A DNA stretch of 64,000 nucleotides from Acanthamoeba lenticulata (lineage: Eukaryota > Discosea > Longamoebia > Acanthamoebidae). The notes under the pieces were generated by a model. That model did no database searches, had not been told where the DNA came from, and worked only from the letters and a program-made list of their open reading frames with translations. Shown one piece after another: positions 1 to 10,368 of this stretch (positions are counted from its first letter, which is position 1; each line of letters opens with the position of its first letter). The DNA lies in the NCBI GenBank assembly GCA_002179805.1, contig NAVB01000318.1, positions 26,203 to 90,202 on the forward strand. Direction: 5' to 3'. Made by a program: the position numbers and the translations under genes.

Positions 1-586
1 GGCGCAGCACAAGGGCAACCAGAGGTGCGCACGTCTTTGACTACTTTCAGAACGCGTCTTTGACGGTGGACTTGAAACTTGGTTCAGGAATGAGATCTCG
101 ATCGGAGGCACGTCGTATGAAGTGAACGACCCGCTGCGCCGGACGTCCAAGTTAATGTCCCTCGTCCTGTTGGTCCTGCGCGAGGTTGGGTCCTTTGTGC
201 TGCTTGCGCTGGTTCTCCTGCTGCTCTTTGCGCTCCACAGCGTGCGTGACTACCTCAGTTGTCGCTACGTCGAGAGTGTGATCATCCAGCTCTTCGTCCT
301 CGAGTTCTATCGCCTGTTCTTCCCTGGTACCCCTCTGCGCTCTCTTTCCCTTTCTCCTCAGGTTGTTGTTGTCATGCTCACAATGTTGCGGCTTGGCCTG
401 CAACCAACCAACCAAGGGATTTTGGCGAGCTGGATGCTGTACATGCTCCGCAACACGTGGGGAGTACCGCCTCCCGCGCCAGACGTCCCGATCGAGGACG
501 CCGAGGTGCGGGCCTTTGCCACGGCCGACGACTACGAGCCCACGGCAAGCATCAACTCGGCTCCGCTGGGTGAGTTCTCTTTATGA
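1..586 (+). CDS. 3' part of an unidentified membrane protein (partial)
   Basis: I do not recognise this gene. Its 5' part lies outside the window. A possible acceptor (ACTTTCAG) ends at about 50, and the frame then reads through a soluble stretch into a long hydrophobic run (LVLREVGSFVLLALVLLLLF, about 170-230). An intron from 241 (GTGCGTG) to 360 (TCTCCTCAG) would keep phase and join this to a second hydrophobic stretch followed by an acidic tail (DVPIEDAEVRAF). The frame stops at 584-586. Two closely spaced hydrophobic segments suggest a multi-pass membrane protein. The end is uncertain, because a GTGAGT donor just before the stop could lead to further exons. Confidence 0.35.
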
Positions 587-801
587 CAGACCAAGGTTTG
601 GTTGTTGTTCATTTCCTAACATTAAACATAAAAGGAAATGAATTAGATCCTTTTCCGAGATAGTTTCTCCATTTGCTCACATTGCTGACGTGTAACCAAC
701 CACTGGCCGGCTTTCCCGCGCTTCCAAGCAACGGATCGCGGAACGGAAAAAACCACTGTTCAGCCGTTAATCTTCAAGATTCTGAGTCTGAGAAGCCAAA
801 G

Positions 802-1788
802 ATGCAAGGCACGACCGAAGACCCTGCTTCGGGGTATGTTATCAAGGTCCTTATGGGCAACGCCAACCCCAAGTTGGGGAACGATATCGCCGAGGCTATG
901 GGGGTGAAGTTGTGCGCTTGTGAGGTGGCCAAGTTTGCGGACGGAGAGATTAACATGCAAATCAAGGAGAACATCCGAGGGGCGGACATCTACGTTATTC
1001 AGGGAACCTCGCCCCCCGTCAACGACAACCTCATGGGGCTTTTGTTGCTGCTCCAAACGATTAAGCTCTCTTCTGCGAAGCGTATCACCGCCGTTATCCC
1101 GTACTACGGCTACGCGCGACAGGACCGCAAGACCCGCCCCCGTGTCCCCATCTCCGCGAGTGCCGTGGCTCAGCTGATAGAAACGATGGGTGCCGACCGC
1201 GTCGTGACGGTGGACCTTCACTGCGGCCAGATCCAGGGCTTCTTCCACCACACACCCGTCGACAACCTGTTCGCCGAGTCTGAGTTCATCGAGCCGCTCA
1301 AGGCCATGTACCCGGACCCCGCGGATGTCGTCATTGTGTCCCCTGATGCAGGCGGCGTGATGCGCGCCCGTCGCGTGGCCGATGACATCCACGCCGAGGG
1401 TGTGGCCACCATCCTTAAGCGTCGAGGACAGGCCAACGTGGTGGACTCCATGCAGATTGTGGGCTCCGTGTCTGGCAAGAAATGTGTTATCGTGGACGAC
1501 ATCATCGATACCGCCGGCACTCTGTGCAAGGCTGCTGAGCTTCTGAGGGAGAATGGCGCCACCGACGTTATCGCCTGTGCCACGCATGGCGTGTTCTCGG
1601 GCTCAGCCATGGGCCGCATCAACTCGTCCTGCCTGACCGCTGTCTACGTGACCGACTCCATTCCCCAGGAACTCAACCTGGCGCGCTGCGACAAGCTTCG
1701 CGTGCTCTCTATCGCCCCTCTTCTCGCTCGGGCCATTCACCGCATTCATGATGAGAAGTCCCTCTCTGTCCTCTTTGCTCACACTTGA
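802..1788 (+). CDS. Ribose-phosphate pyrophosphokinase (PRPP synthetase, class I)
   Basis: This enzyme makes PRPP from ribose 5-phosphate and ATP for purine, pyrimidine, histidine and NAD synthesis, and acts in the cytosol. The reading frame is continuous and gives 328 residues, close to the usual 315-320 of class I enzymes. Visible motifs are the N-terminal fold with KFADGEI, the catalytic flexible-loop region YYGYARQDRK, the metal/phosphate site VVTVDLH, VSPDAGG, and the PRPP-binding loop VIVDDIIDTAGTL. The class I C-terminal signature around IHRIHDEKSLSVLF is also present. I chose the ATG at 802 because the family N-terminus begins about ten residues later; upstream in-frame codons lack an ATG. 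No intron is visible. The tRNase Z gene starts about 150 bp downstream on the same strand. Confidence 0.93.
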   Translation: MQGTTEDPASGYVIKVLMGNANPKLGNDIAEAMGVKLCACEVAKFADGEINMQIKENIRGADIYVIQGTSPPVNDNLMGLLLLLQTIKLSSAKRITAVIPYYGYARQDRKTRPRVPISASAVAQLIETMGADRVVTVDLHCGQIQGFFHHTPVDNLFAESEFIEPLKAMYPDPADVVIVSPDAGGVMRARRVADDIHAEGVATILKRRGQANVVDSMQIVGSVSGKKCVIVDDIIDTAGTLCKAAELLRENGATDVIACATHGVFSGSAMGRINSSCLTAVYVTDSIPQELNLARCDKLRVLSIAPLLARAIHRIHDEKSLSVLFAHT

Positions 1789-1939
1789 AGCACAGGCATG
1801 TTCTTGTCCCAAGAAATATACCAAAAATTCTTTCAGCGCCGTTTTATTTACACCGGCGTTAAATAACACAGTTGTTGGCCTTAGCTTAGGAAGAGCAAGA
1901 GGAGCAAGGAAGAGCAAGAGGAGCCAGGACCATAGCGTA

Positions 1940-4900
1940 ATGCCGGAAGTGTACGTGCAAGTGGTGGGGGCGGGCACAGCAGGGCTCACGCCGTCAGTGC
2001 TTGTGGTGGCCGGCCGGCACCGCTTCCTCTTCAACTGCGGGGAGCAGTCACAGCGCTTCATCACTGAGAACAAGTTGCGCACGCAAAACGTGGACGCCTG
2101 CTTCGTGACGCAGGTGGACTGGCACCACTTGGGCGGCCTTTCCGACTTTCTCATGACTGGTGCCGCCTTGCCCTTGCTTCCGGGGTGTGAACTCGCGCTG
2201 GTGCTGATTTTGGGGGGGGGGAGGACAGTGGCGGACAACGGCAAGAGTCAGATCGCGTTGTATGGGCCAGCTCCGCTGTACTGCTATGCGCTGTCGATGC
2301 AAATGTTCCTCTATCGTCCGGCGTTCTCGCTCGATATCCACCAGCTCAACGCGCAGCCTGCCGGTTACCTCACCTTCGAGGTGGGCGAGGCGGGCGACGC
2401 TTCCCAGCTCCGCATCCGGCCCATCCTCATCGATCCTCACCAGCACTCAGCCAAGACGCCGGGTCATCACAAGGATAAGTGCAAGGAGGAGGACGACGGT
2501 GACGGCTGTCTGCGTAAGCAGCTTGGGCTCGCGTTCGACGTCGGTCGCAAGGTGTGCCGCATGCGGCCGGACCTGCGCCCGCTCGTGCCCCGGAACGACC
2601 ACGTACCGCCAGTACTCTGCTACGCTGTGGAAGCGCCCGAGGTCCGCACTCCTGCCGCTATCTCAGTGCACCACCGTCGTGACGGAAGGGACCTGCCGTG
2701 ACGCTCCCTTTGGTCGTTGTTGTGGATTGCAGGTGCGCGGCAGGTTCGACGTGCAAAAGGCCAAGGCTCTGGGCGTGCCGCCCGGGCCCCTTTGCGGTGC
2801 GCTACGTCAGCCAATGAACAACAAGCCAAGTATGTGTTCTCACACAGGCGCGCGCGTGGGACAGGCAAACTGACCAAGGGCGAGAGCGTAACCACGCCGG
2901 ACGGGCGCGTCGTGCACCCGGCTGACTGCATGGGCGCCGCCGTCCCTGGCCCGGTCTTCCTGCTCGTCACGTGCCCCTCGCCGACCTACCTACCCCACCT
3001 CCTCGCCAATGAGGTACGTACCATTTGCTGCATCTCCAGAGATTTACGGCTCATTTCTCTCCGCCGTCTGCTGTGCTGGGCGGGGCTCAGGTGCTACGTG
3101 GCTATGTCGCCGATCCTGAGGTGGCGTGCGTCGTCCACATCACTCCAAAGTCTGTCCTGCAGCTTCCCGACTACTCGGCCTGGATGGAGTCCTTTGCGTC
3201 CTCACGCCGTTCGTCGCTCCGCCTCTTTCCTCTGCGCCCACAAAAACTAAACAGCTTTGTGTGTGCGCGGCGCCAGTCACGCATGTGTTGCTTGAGGAGA
3301 GCACGGCGCTGAATGTGGACCGGACCCTGTTCCAGGCATCGAATGTCCACAGCATCAAGCTCAACTACGCGCTTCCCTCGGCCTTTCCGTTGCCCTTTGA
3401 CATCCGATCAACGATGGCGCGCCCGTTCGTCGAGAACGTCGAGCCCTCATCGTCTTCATCGTCTTCTTCATCAACGGCATCAACAGCTTCCGTGGGCGGC
3501 GAGAATCCCAAGGCCAAGGCCAAGACCGCGGCCAAAGCCAAGACCGCGCCGGTGCGCCGCCCGGCGGCTGTGGAAAAGGCCGAGTCGCAGCTGCTGGCCG
3601 ACCTGTTTGGCTCGCACGCGCCTCGGGCAGCCGCACGCACCGTGGTGGGCGACAATCTGATGCGATTCACGCTCCTCCCGCCGTCCCAATTTGGGCTCGA
3701 CTGGTCGGCCAGCGTCGAGCTGAGCGACGACACGTTCTACAAGCAGACCCTCGACGCGCTCCAGCACGACACCGAGCTCAACGCTGCTCTCGCGCGCCTC
3801 TCGCCCGAGCGCGGTTGCCAGGGCGGCGGCGACGACGAGGTCGGTGATCGGGTAGTATTCCTGGGCACCGTGGCGTCGGCGGCCAATCCGGTCCGCTCCG
3901 AGTCGTGCATCTACGTCGACATTCCGGACTACGGCGGCCTCCTGCTCGATGCCGGCGGCGGCGCCTACCAGCAGATGGTACTCCGCCCGCCCTCTGAGCC
4001 CAGCACAAACGACGTTGAACAAGCGCATGGCGGTCCAAATGAACTCACGCTGGGCTGTACTTGCGCAGGTGCGGCGCTACGGGCTGGAAGGCGCGCACGA
4101 GCGGCTCGCGCGCCTGCGGTGCATCTGGATCACCCACAAGGTTCGTCCTCCTGGGACAAGCTGGCCTCCCCTTCCGCGGGAGTTCAGTGGCGGGCTGACT
4201 TGTTGCCATTCCTTTGATGACTCGCCGCGTGCAGCACGCGGACCACTGCGCGGGGGTGGTGAACATCGTCCGCATCACCAACGAGCTCCGGCGCCGCCGG
4301 GCCTCTGAAGCTGAGGCGACGAACGACGAACAGGAGCGGCGCCGGTGGGAGTGCGCCGTGTGCGGCTTCAGGTTCCGGTACCGGAAGAGCCTGTACCTGC
4401 ACATGCCCATCCACCAGCTCGCGTCCGTGGCGGGCTCCTCGTTCGAGGACGAACTCTACGCCAGCGCCGCCAACCGGACCGCCGCGGAGCACGGCGACCC
4501 GGTGGACTTCCTGCCATCGATGAACTCAACCTCGGTCCTCATCGTGGGGCCCTTCTGGCTCGAGCCCTGGTACGCGGCCGTGTGTGGCCATAACGGCCCC
4601 AACAAGAAGAGTCCATGAGCTGATGGTTGGGTCGGGCTGGGGAAGGCTGGTGGACTACGACGAGACGGTGCAGCGGATCGACTACGAGTTCGTGGACGCG
4701 CTCTACCTCACGCGCACTTGGCGCCAGGCCGGGGACGTGGGGGGCGATGAGGAGCAGCTGCCCCTGCTCACGCAGTACTTCCGGGAGGCGCTGGGCCTCA
4801 CGTCGATCCACTCCGCCATTGTGGAGCACTCCTATCCCACCTATGCTGGTGCGCCCAATCCCTTTAGACAAGTGAGCGACGTATGTGCGGCTCTCCCAAC

Positions 4901-5395
4901 CAACAAATGTATGTCCAGTCGTGATGGAGCATGAACACGGGTGGAAGCTCGTGTACTCGGGGGACACAAGGCCGTGTCCGCAAATGGTGGAGATTGCCAA
5001 GGGCGCCACCATGCTCATTCACGAAGCGACCTTTGAGGAGGACATGCAGGAGAAGGCCATCGGCGACAGGCACGACCACGCCTTTTTGTCACGATTTCGT
5101 GGTTGAAGTGGCCCTTGTTCACGCTCCAGTGGGGGACAGACATTCTACTGTGCGCGAAGCGTTGAGTGTGGCACAGGATGCTCGACCCAATTGCACGGTG
5201 CTCACCCACTTCAGTGGTCGATTCGAGAAGACTCTGCCAGACGTGTGGGCTCTGCAGCGCACCATTACGCCCCCTGAGACTGAGCCACTCGCGGTCGTCA
5301 TGGCGCAGGACTTCATGACCCTCCGGCTCAACAGCAACCAACAAGATGTTGTGGCGGTTATGCAACCCCTCTACCACCTGTTTGCCAAGACGTAA
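1940..5395 (+). CDS. ELAC2: tRNase Z, long form (ELAC2-like)
   Basis: The long-form metallo-beta-lactamase tRNase Z removes 3' trailers from pre-tRNA in nucleus and/or mitochondria. The N-terminal half is the degenerate exosite half (FLFNCGEQSQRF, WHHLGGLSDF). The linker continues through FDVQKAKALGVPPGPL and TTPDGRVVHPADC. The C-terminal half holds the catalytic residues: VVFLGT, the HKHADH histidine motif (assembled across an intron at about 4141-4231), YSGDTRPC, LLIHEATFE and LTHFSGRF. Introns read by eye are 2806-2864, 3014-3090, 3209-3276, about 3979-4066, about 4141-4231, 4849-4918 and about 5099-5142; all end in AG. A G-run near 2213-2222 may mark another short intron. A C2H2 zinc finger lies inside the catalytic half. 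The frame changes near 4600-4618 without a good intron, so a sequence error, a frameshift or a minute intron is possible there. Confidence 0.88.
4352..4414 (+). other. C2H2 zinc finger embedded in the tRNase Z catalytic domain
   Basis: The spacing is exactly that of a classical finger: C-x2-C-x3-F-x5-L-x2-H-x3-H (CAVCGFRFRYRKSLYLHMPI then H). It falls between the HADH motif plus following helix and the strand reading VLIVGPFWLEPWY, so it sits in an insertion between two conserved catalytic-domain elements. The flanks are charged (RRRRASEAEATNDEQERRR before; acidic after). Confidence 0.75.
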
Positions 5396-5573
5396 GTGAC
5401 CGCCTCCAGCGGGCAACAAAGAGAGGAATCACACCATACAAGGAAACAGACTATCTTTAATTGCAGTGCACGACTTTTGAACGTACTGCCTCGACGAACT
5501 TGATCGTGCAGTTCTTGCGCATTGTGCTTGATTTTAACAGGTCAAGCACTACAAAAGAGGCGAGGGTTTTACT

Positions 5574-8500
5574 TTACGACGTAAATCGCGCAACACCGTC
5601 GGCATGTTCGGGGCTGGAGGACTCGCTTGGTGTGTCCGGGGCGTGGCCGGTGTGTGCCGGCGGCATATCGTGCACCGTCCGGATGACGATGCCAGATTCT
5701 CGCGGACGTCCGCCGCCCGACAGCTGCGCCCCGCGCGTACATGAGAATCGGCAATGTAGGGGAACACGAATGAATTGGGACGAGGAGCGCGCACCTGGGG
5801 CAGGCCCTCGGCAGGGATCTCTTTGGGGACCTCGCGCAGGTCGCGCCACAGCATGAGGTCACCATCGCGCAGGTAGAGCGGGCTCTTGGTAACGACGGTG
5901 TCGTCGTAGAGCTCCCAGTTGAGCCCCAGGAGGGAGCTCACCACGCCGAGCTGGTGCTTGAACGGCTTCGCCACCGCCACAAACTGCACCGGCACGTCGT
6001 ACTTGGCCCCGACGGCCGTGCGGAGGGCGAGGACCGATGCCTCCTTGGGCAGCACCAGCTCGGCGTTCCGTCGGAGCTCCATCGTGGCCGGACAGAAGCG
6101 GCGCGTCTCTAGAGCCATCTCGGCCTGATCCAGCTCGGTCCGCTCGCCCTCCTGCGCTCACGTGAGTCAGAGAGGCGAGTCCACGGCGCGATGATGTGGA
6201 GAGCGACGTACATCGACCACTTGGAGGGCGAGCTCGATGCCGTCCCGAAGGGCGCTGACGGTCTGCTTGAGGGTGCGGCCGCGCTTCATAACGGCGCCGA
6301 GCCGGCCCTCGACCTTCTCGCGCACGCGCACGCGGTCCCAGGGTAGGCCGGCGTCACCGACGCCACCGGCGCCGGTCAGCCGCTCGCGCACGAGGGCCTT
6401 GATGCGGGCGGCGTCGTCGGCCTCGGTCACGATCACGGCATCGGCGACGAGTTCAAAGTCCAGATCGTCCTCGGCGGCGCTGTAGCGATAGACGCGGCTC
6501 AGGATCTCGCCGGCCTTCAGCGACCGCCCCTTCTCGACCAGGAACGCGCTCCCGTCAAACAGGTAGCACTGCTGCAGCGTGTCGTTCTCGTCCTTGTACT
6601 CCTTGTTGAGCAGCTTCCGCCGCAGCCTGAACTCGTGCGTGGCCAGCCCCACGATGGCCCCTGTGTTGTCGTGGTTCACCTCGTGAGCGCGGCACATTCC
6701 ATTTTCAGGGGAGGGGAGGAGGTGAAGCGGACCGATTCGCTTCTTGAGGGTGCCGATGGTCTCGCGCTGGTCGATGGCGATCTTGAGGTCGTCCTCGCCC
6801 GTGTTGGGGTTGTTGAAGTGGAGCTCGATCGTGTTCTGCTCGGCCTCGAACCGCTGCTTAAGCAGGCACGTCCCGTCCTCCTTGCGCTCCTCCAAGTAGA
6901 GGAGCGCGCCGTCCCCGATCCGACAGTCCTGGACGAGCCCGTGCTCGTCGGGCCCCTCGATGAACTCCACGTCGGCGTTGCACACCCGCAGGAGCCGCTG
7001 CGCGCCGCGGCCCAGGCCCGTCTGTCCTCCCCCCACCAGCGCGCCGTTAGGCGGTCAGCTGTGAGTCAAGATGAGGGGAATGACAAGGAGAACAAGGAGG
7101 GGCGCGACCTTCTCCTCGAGCGCGACGCGGAGGTGGCCCAGCGTGGCGGCGTTGGCGTCAGACAGGGCCACGGTGAGGGCGGGCTCGAGCTCCAGCGTGT
7201 GCTCGTTGAGCCTGACCACCTTGAGCGTGAGGCCCTCGGTCTCCTCTGCGGGCCACTCCTCGTCCGGATTCTTCGTCTCCAGCAGGAGGCTTCGCTGGCT
7301 GAAGATGCCTGCACCACGATTTGTTGGATTATTATGAGCAATAAGCCAAAATGATTTCCAAATCCTTTTGAAAAATTTTAGAAAATAAATAAGAAAAAAT
7401 AAAATAGATTCATAGAGCACCGAGCTCGGTGAGGGGCTTGTCCTCGTTGCCAGTGAAGGGCAGGCCGACGGTGCCCGTGACCGAGTTGTAGCTGCGTAGC
7501 CGCACGCTGGACAGCGGGATGCCCTCGTTCACCTTGGCCTCGCGGTAGGCCAGCTCCTGCCCCGTCATCACCCTCATCATGGTCACCATCATCATCACCC
7601 CCATCTTCCTCCTCATGAGGACCCCATCCACAGTATGCGCGGAAGCGTACGGTGGCGCCCCGCAGGGTCTTGCGCTTGTGGACGTGGATCATGAGGGGCG
7701 TGTTGCCGTAGAACACGCGCAGGTCGAGCGTGTCGAGCTTCCGCTGGTGCTCGGCTCGCTCCTCGCTGTACCGCCGGTTCTCCTCCTCGATCTCGCGCCG
7801 GAGGTCCTCGGGGATCTCGCCCAGCACGCTCTCATCGAGCTCATCCACGAGGGCGTCCCCGTCCTTGCCCGCACCATCACCAGTGATGATTGATGACGAT
7901 AATGATGATGATGTCGACGAGGAGGAAGACGATGCCTCAACATCCGCGGACTGCACGCGCGTGGGCGGCATCCGGCGGTACATGAGGAGGTAGGCGTTGG
8001 CGGCCGTCATGCGCTTCTCCTCGTCGCCAAACATTCGGCACACGTCCTCCTCGGTGATGTGCGTCACGTGCATGTCGTTGAAGCTGTACCACCGCCCCGT
8101 CTTGCGCGACTTGATGTAGGCTGCCGTGTGCGTGCACGTGCAAGAGAGAGAGAGAGAGAGAGGGAAAGAAAGAGAGAGAGAGAGAGAGCAGTCGGCAAAG
8201 GGCCCAGGCGCCCACCGACTTGGGCGGGGAGAGGAAGAGAAAGAGGCGAGGACGGTGCCGTACCGTAGTAGTGGCCGCCCATGGCACCGCCAGAGTGGAT
8301 CATGACGGAGAAGAGCTCGTAGATGTGGTCGTCTTCGCCCACGTGCGGCACTTCTTCTGGCTGGTAGGGCGGGCGCTCTGTGCAGGCGGTCAGGATCAGT
8401 TGAAAGCATGGCGGTGCGGCGAGGAAATCATGGGCGCACCCGGCTTGTCCTCGGCCGAGGACTGTACAGCGGCCGCTTCGCTGCCAGGCGGCGGAGGCGG

Positions 8501-9813
8501 CGCCGGGGCCGCGCAGACGTCAGGCTCCTTGGCCTCCTTGCTGCTCTCGCCGTCGCCATCGGCGGCACCGCTCCCGAGCTGCGGCCGCGGGGTGGCGCAC
8601 ATCTCGCAGTGCTTCAGCTGCGGGATGTTGATGTATGTGCACAAGGCGCACTGCCACTCCAGGTCCTCCTATGGGTGCGTGGTGCGGGTGAGTCGACCAT
8701 TTCAAACAACAAAAAACAGGAAAGAACGCACAACGGCGGCGACGGCGTCGTCGGTGTCGCTGGGCGGGCTGCTCCTGGGCTTGTCCGCCGGCCGCACGGC
8801 GGGGGCCGTGCCGATGTCGGCCTTGTGGTACTTGCCCATGTCGAGGTAGAAGGGGAAGGTGACGCGGTTGTTGAGCTTGATGCGGGCCATGGTCGAGTGG
8901 TTGTAGTCGAAGCGCTTGAGCTGGAGGGTGATGATGGGCGGCAGCTCCTTGAGCTTGAGGCCCTTGAGCGCGTCGACGCGCTTCTCGCACTTCTCGCAGA
9001 ACCACTGGTTGCTCTTGTCCAGCAGCTCGGGCGTCATGTAGAGGTCGAGGGCCTCCTCGAGCGAGGCGACGCCGCGGATGACGAGAGGGATGTCCATGAA
9101 GGCGTCCGAGCGGATGCGCGAGTAGTTGCACTGCGTGCAGCGCAGGTAGTCGTGGAGGAGGCCGCGGTAGAGGGGCGTGATGGGGTTGTCGAGGTCGTTG
9201 GCGCAGAAGGTCTTGTCGATGGCGTCGAGCAGCACGCGGATGAGCTCCTGCACGTCCTGCTGCTGAAAGACCTCGTTGCCGTTCCAGCCGAAGCTGTCGG
9301 TCACGTTCTTGGTCTCGATGTGCGCACACTCGCTGAGGCACAGGCGCGCAAACAGGCGCTGCAGCTGCAACGGGATGCAGAGACGCTCGATCCCGTCCTT
9401 CTTCGGGTTGTAGCGCCAGCCGAAGAGGGCCGACCGAAACTCGGGCGTCATGAACAACGTCTGCAGCAGACTGTTCATGTAGCACGTTGCGCCTGACGCG
9501 AGCCAAACAATGTGGAAGAAGGAAAAGAGAAAGAGATTGTGTTGTGAATTGAGAAACTTGAGGGGATCGAGAGGCGCAATGGGGCGAGGTAGATACCTTG
9601 GTTGCCGAGGCCTACAAAACCAGTGTCAGACTTGGCGGCGAAAGAAGAAGCGCGCCATGAGGAAAGGCCAGTATCGCGCAGGGCCTCTCCAAGTGTCTTG
9701 CCCGAAGCGACGGGCGTGGGGGCGGCAGATGATGACGCTGCAGGGCCCAATAGTTTGCTTGAGAAGTTAGACGGGGGAGGTGGAGGCGGCGCTGGCGCAG
9801 GAGGACCCTCCAT
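5574..9813 (-). CDS. USP47: USP47-like ubiquitin-specific protease
   Basis: This cysteine deubiquitinase begins at 9813 with a proline-rich leader. Exons: 9597-9813, 8732-9492, 8440-8668, 8264-8377, 8120 to about 7421 (with one unresolved junction near 7570-7630), 7109-7308, 6212-7021, 5795-6151 and 5574-5723. Apart from that junction the phases agree, giving about 1,150 residues. Catalytic landmarks are the Cys box NQGATCYMNSLLQTL (split by the first intron), DVQELIRVLLDAID, the Cys-rich finger (CTQCNYSR and CEKCEKR), the His box SGGAMGGHYYAYIKS and the Asn/Asp box WYSFNDMHV. The segment NSLLQTLFMTPEFR and the DIPLVIR/TLQLKRFD region resemble USP47 more than other USPs. The C-terminal third contains ubiquitin-like repeats ending in LRDGDLMLWRD. 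A RanBP2-type finger is inserted in the catalytic domain. Confidence 0.85.
8142..8189. repeat. (AG)n microsatellite in a USP intron
   Basis: Two AG runs separated by GGAAAGAA lie in the intron just upstream of the exon encoding AYIKSRKTGRW. On the gene's strand this is a CT-rich tract about 20-70 nt from the acceptor, where a polypyrimidine tract would be. Confidence 0.9.
8597..8656 (-). other. RanBP2/NZF-type zinc finger inserted in the USP catalytic domain
   Basis: The segment WQCALCTYINIPQLKHCEMC fits W-x-C-x2-C-x3-N-x6-C-x2-C exactly. In NZF fingers the residues after the second Cys (TF in NPL4, TY here) and the Met between the last two Cys contact ubiquitin, so ubiquitin binding is plausible. 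It lies between the FPFYLDMGKY region and the DDHIYELFSVMIHSGG region of the catalytic fold. Confidence 0.8.
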
Positions 9814-9959
9814 GATGATTTGAATCCTTGCTTAATTCAAGGCTGAACACGCCAAGCAGGTTTACCTGAAGTAAGCCTTGTGCACCTTTTTCTTCTTCCG
9901 TTTAGCTGACGTCAGCATGACGCCACCAACATTAATTGTAATTGGCAACAAATTTGGAC

Positions 9960-10080
9960 ATTCACTTCATTCATTTCCAATCCTCATGTACACAGGAAGC
10001 GGCATCGCCATCACGGCGTATGATAGGCCGCCAGCGCACGCCGGCCACACCCCGGCGAACATGCCGCAAAAGGCAAGATG
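9960..10080 (+). pseudogene. Degenerate inverted copy of the USP gene's 3' end
   Basis: This plus-strand stretch can be aligned by eye with the minus-strand sequence at about 5,590-5,760. Shared blocks include TCTCATGTAC/CCTCATGTAC, GGCATCGTCATC/GGCATCGCCATC, CCGCCGGCACACACCGGCCA/CCGCCAGCGCACGCCGGCCA, CCCCGG and AACATGCCG. In protein terms SGIVIRTVHDMPPAHTGHAP matches SGIAITAYDRPPAHAGHTP. The match starts inside the last USP intron and enters the last exon, so it is a DNA-level copy rather than a processed transcript. It lies upstream of the USP start in opposite orientation. The following 10,085-10,250 has coding-like composition (GATGDTFPYTTSG) that I cannot identify. Confidence 0.5.
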
Positions 10081-10368
10081 ATGCCAGGCTTTATATGAAA
10101 AAGACTACAGGCCGCACTGTGCCGGAGCCACGGGCGACACCTTCCCCTACACGACCAGCGGCATCCAAGGCCTGGCCGACTACGGCGCGGCGGTGGCGGA
10201 ACCACTTCCAGGCCAACGTGTCGAGGATCGACGACGACATCGCCCAACAACAGATCATGCTCCCCTCACGTCTGTGCGCTGCTACTGCTTGTCTACCAAA
10301 AAGAAAGAGTGTGATTTCCAAATAAGGTTTTCATTATTGAGACTATACAAGAAGAGATGAGGAGGTGG

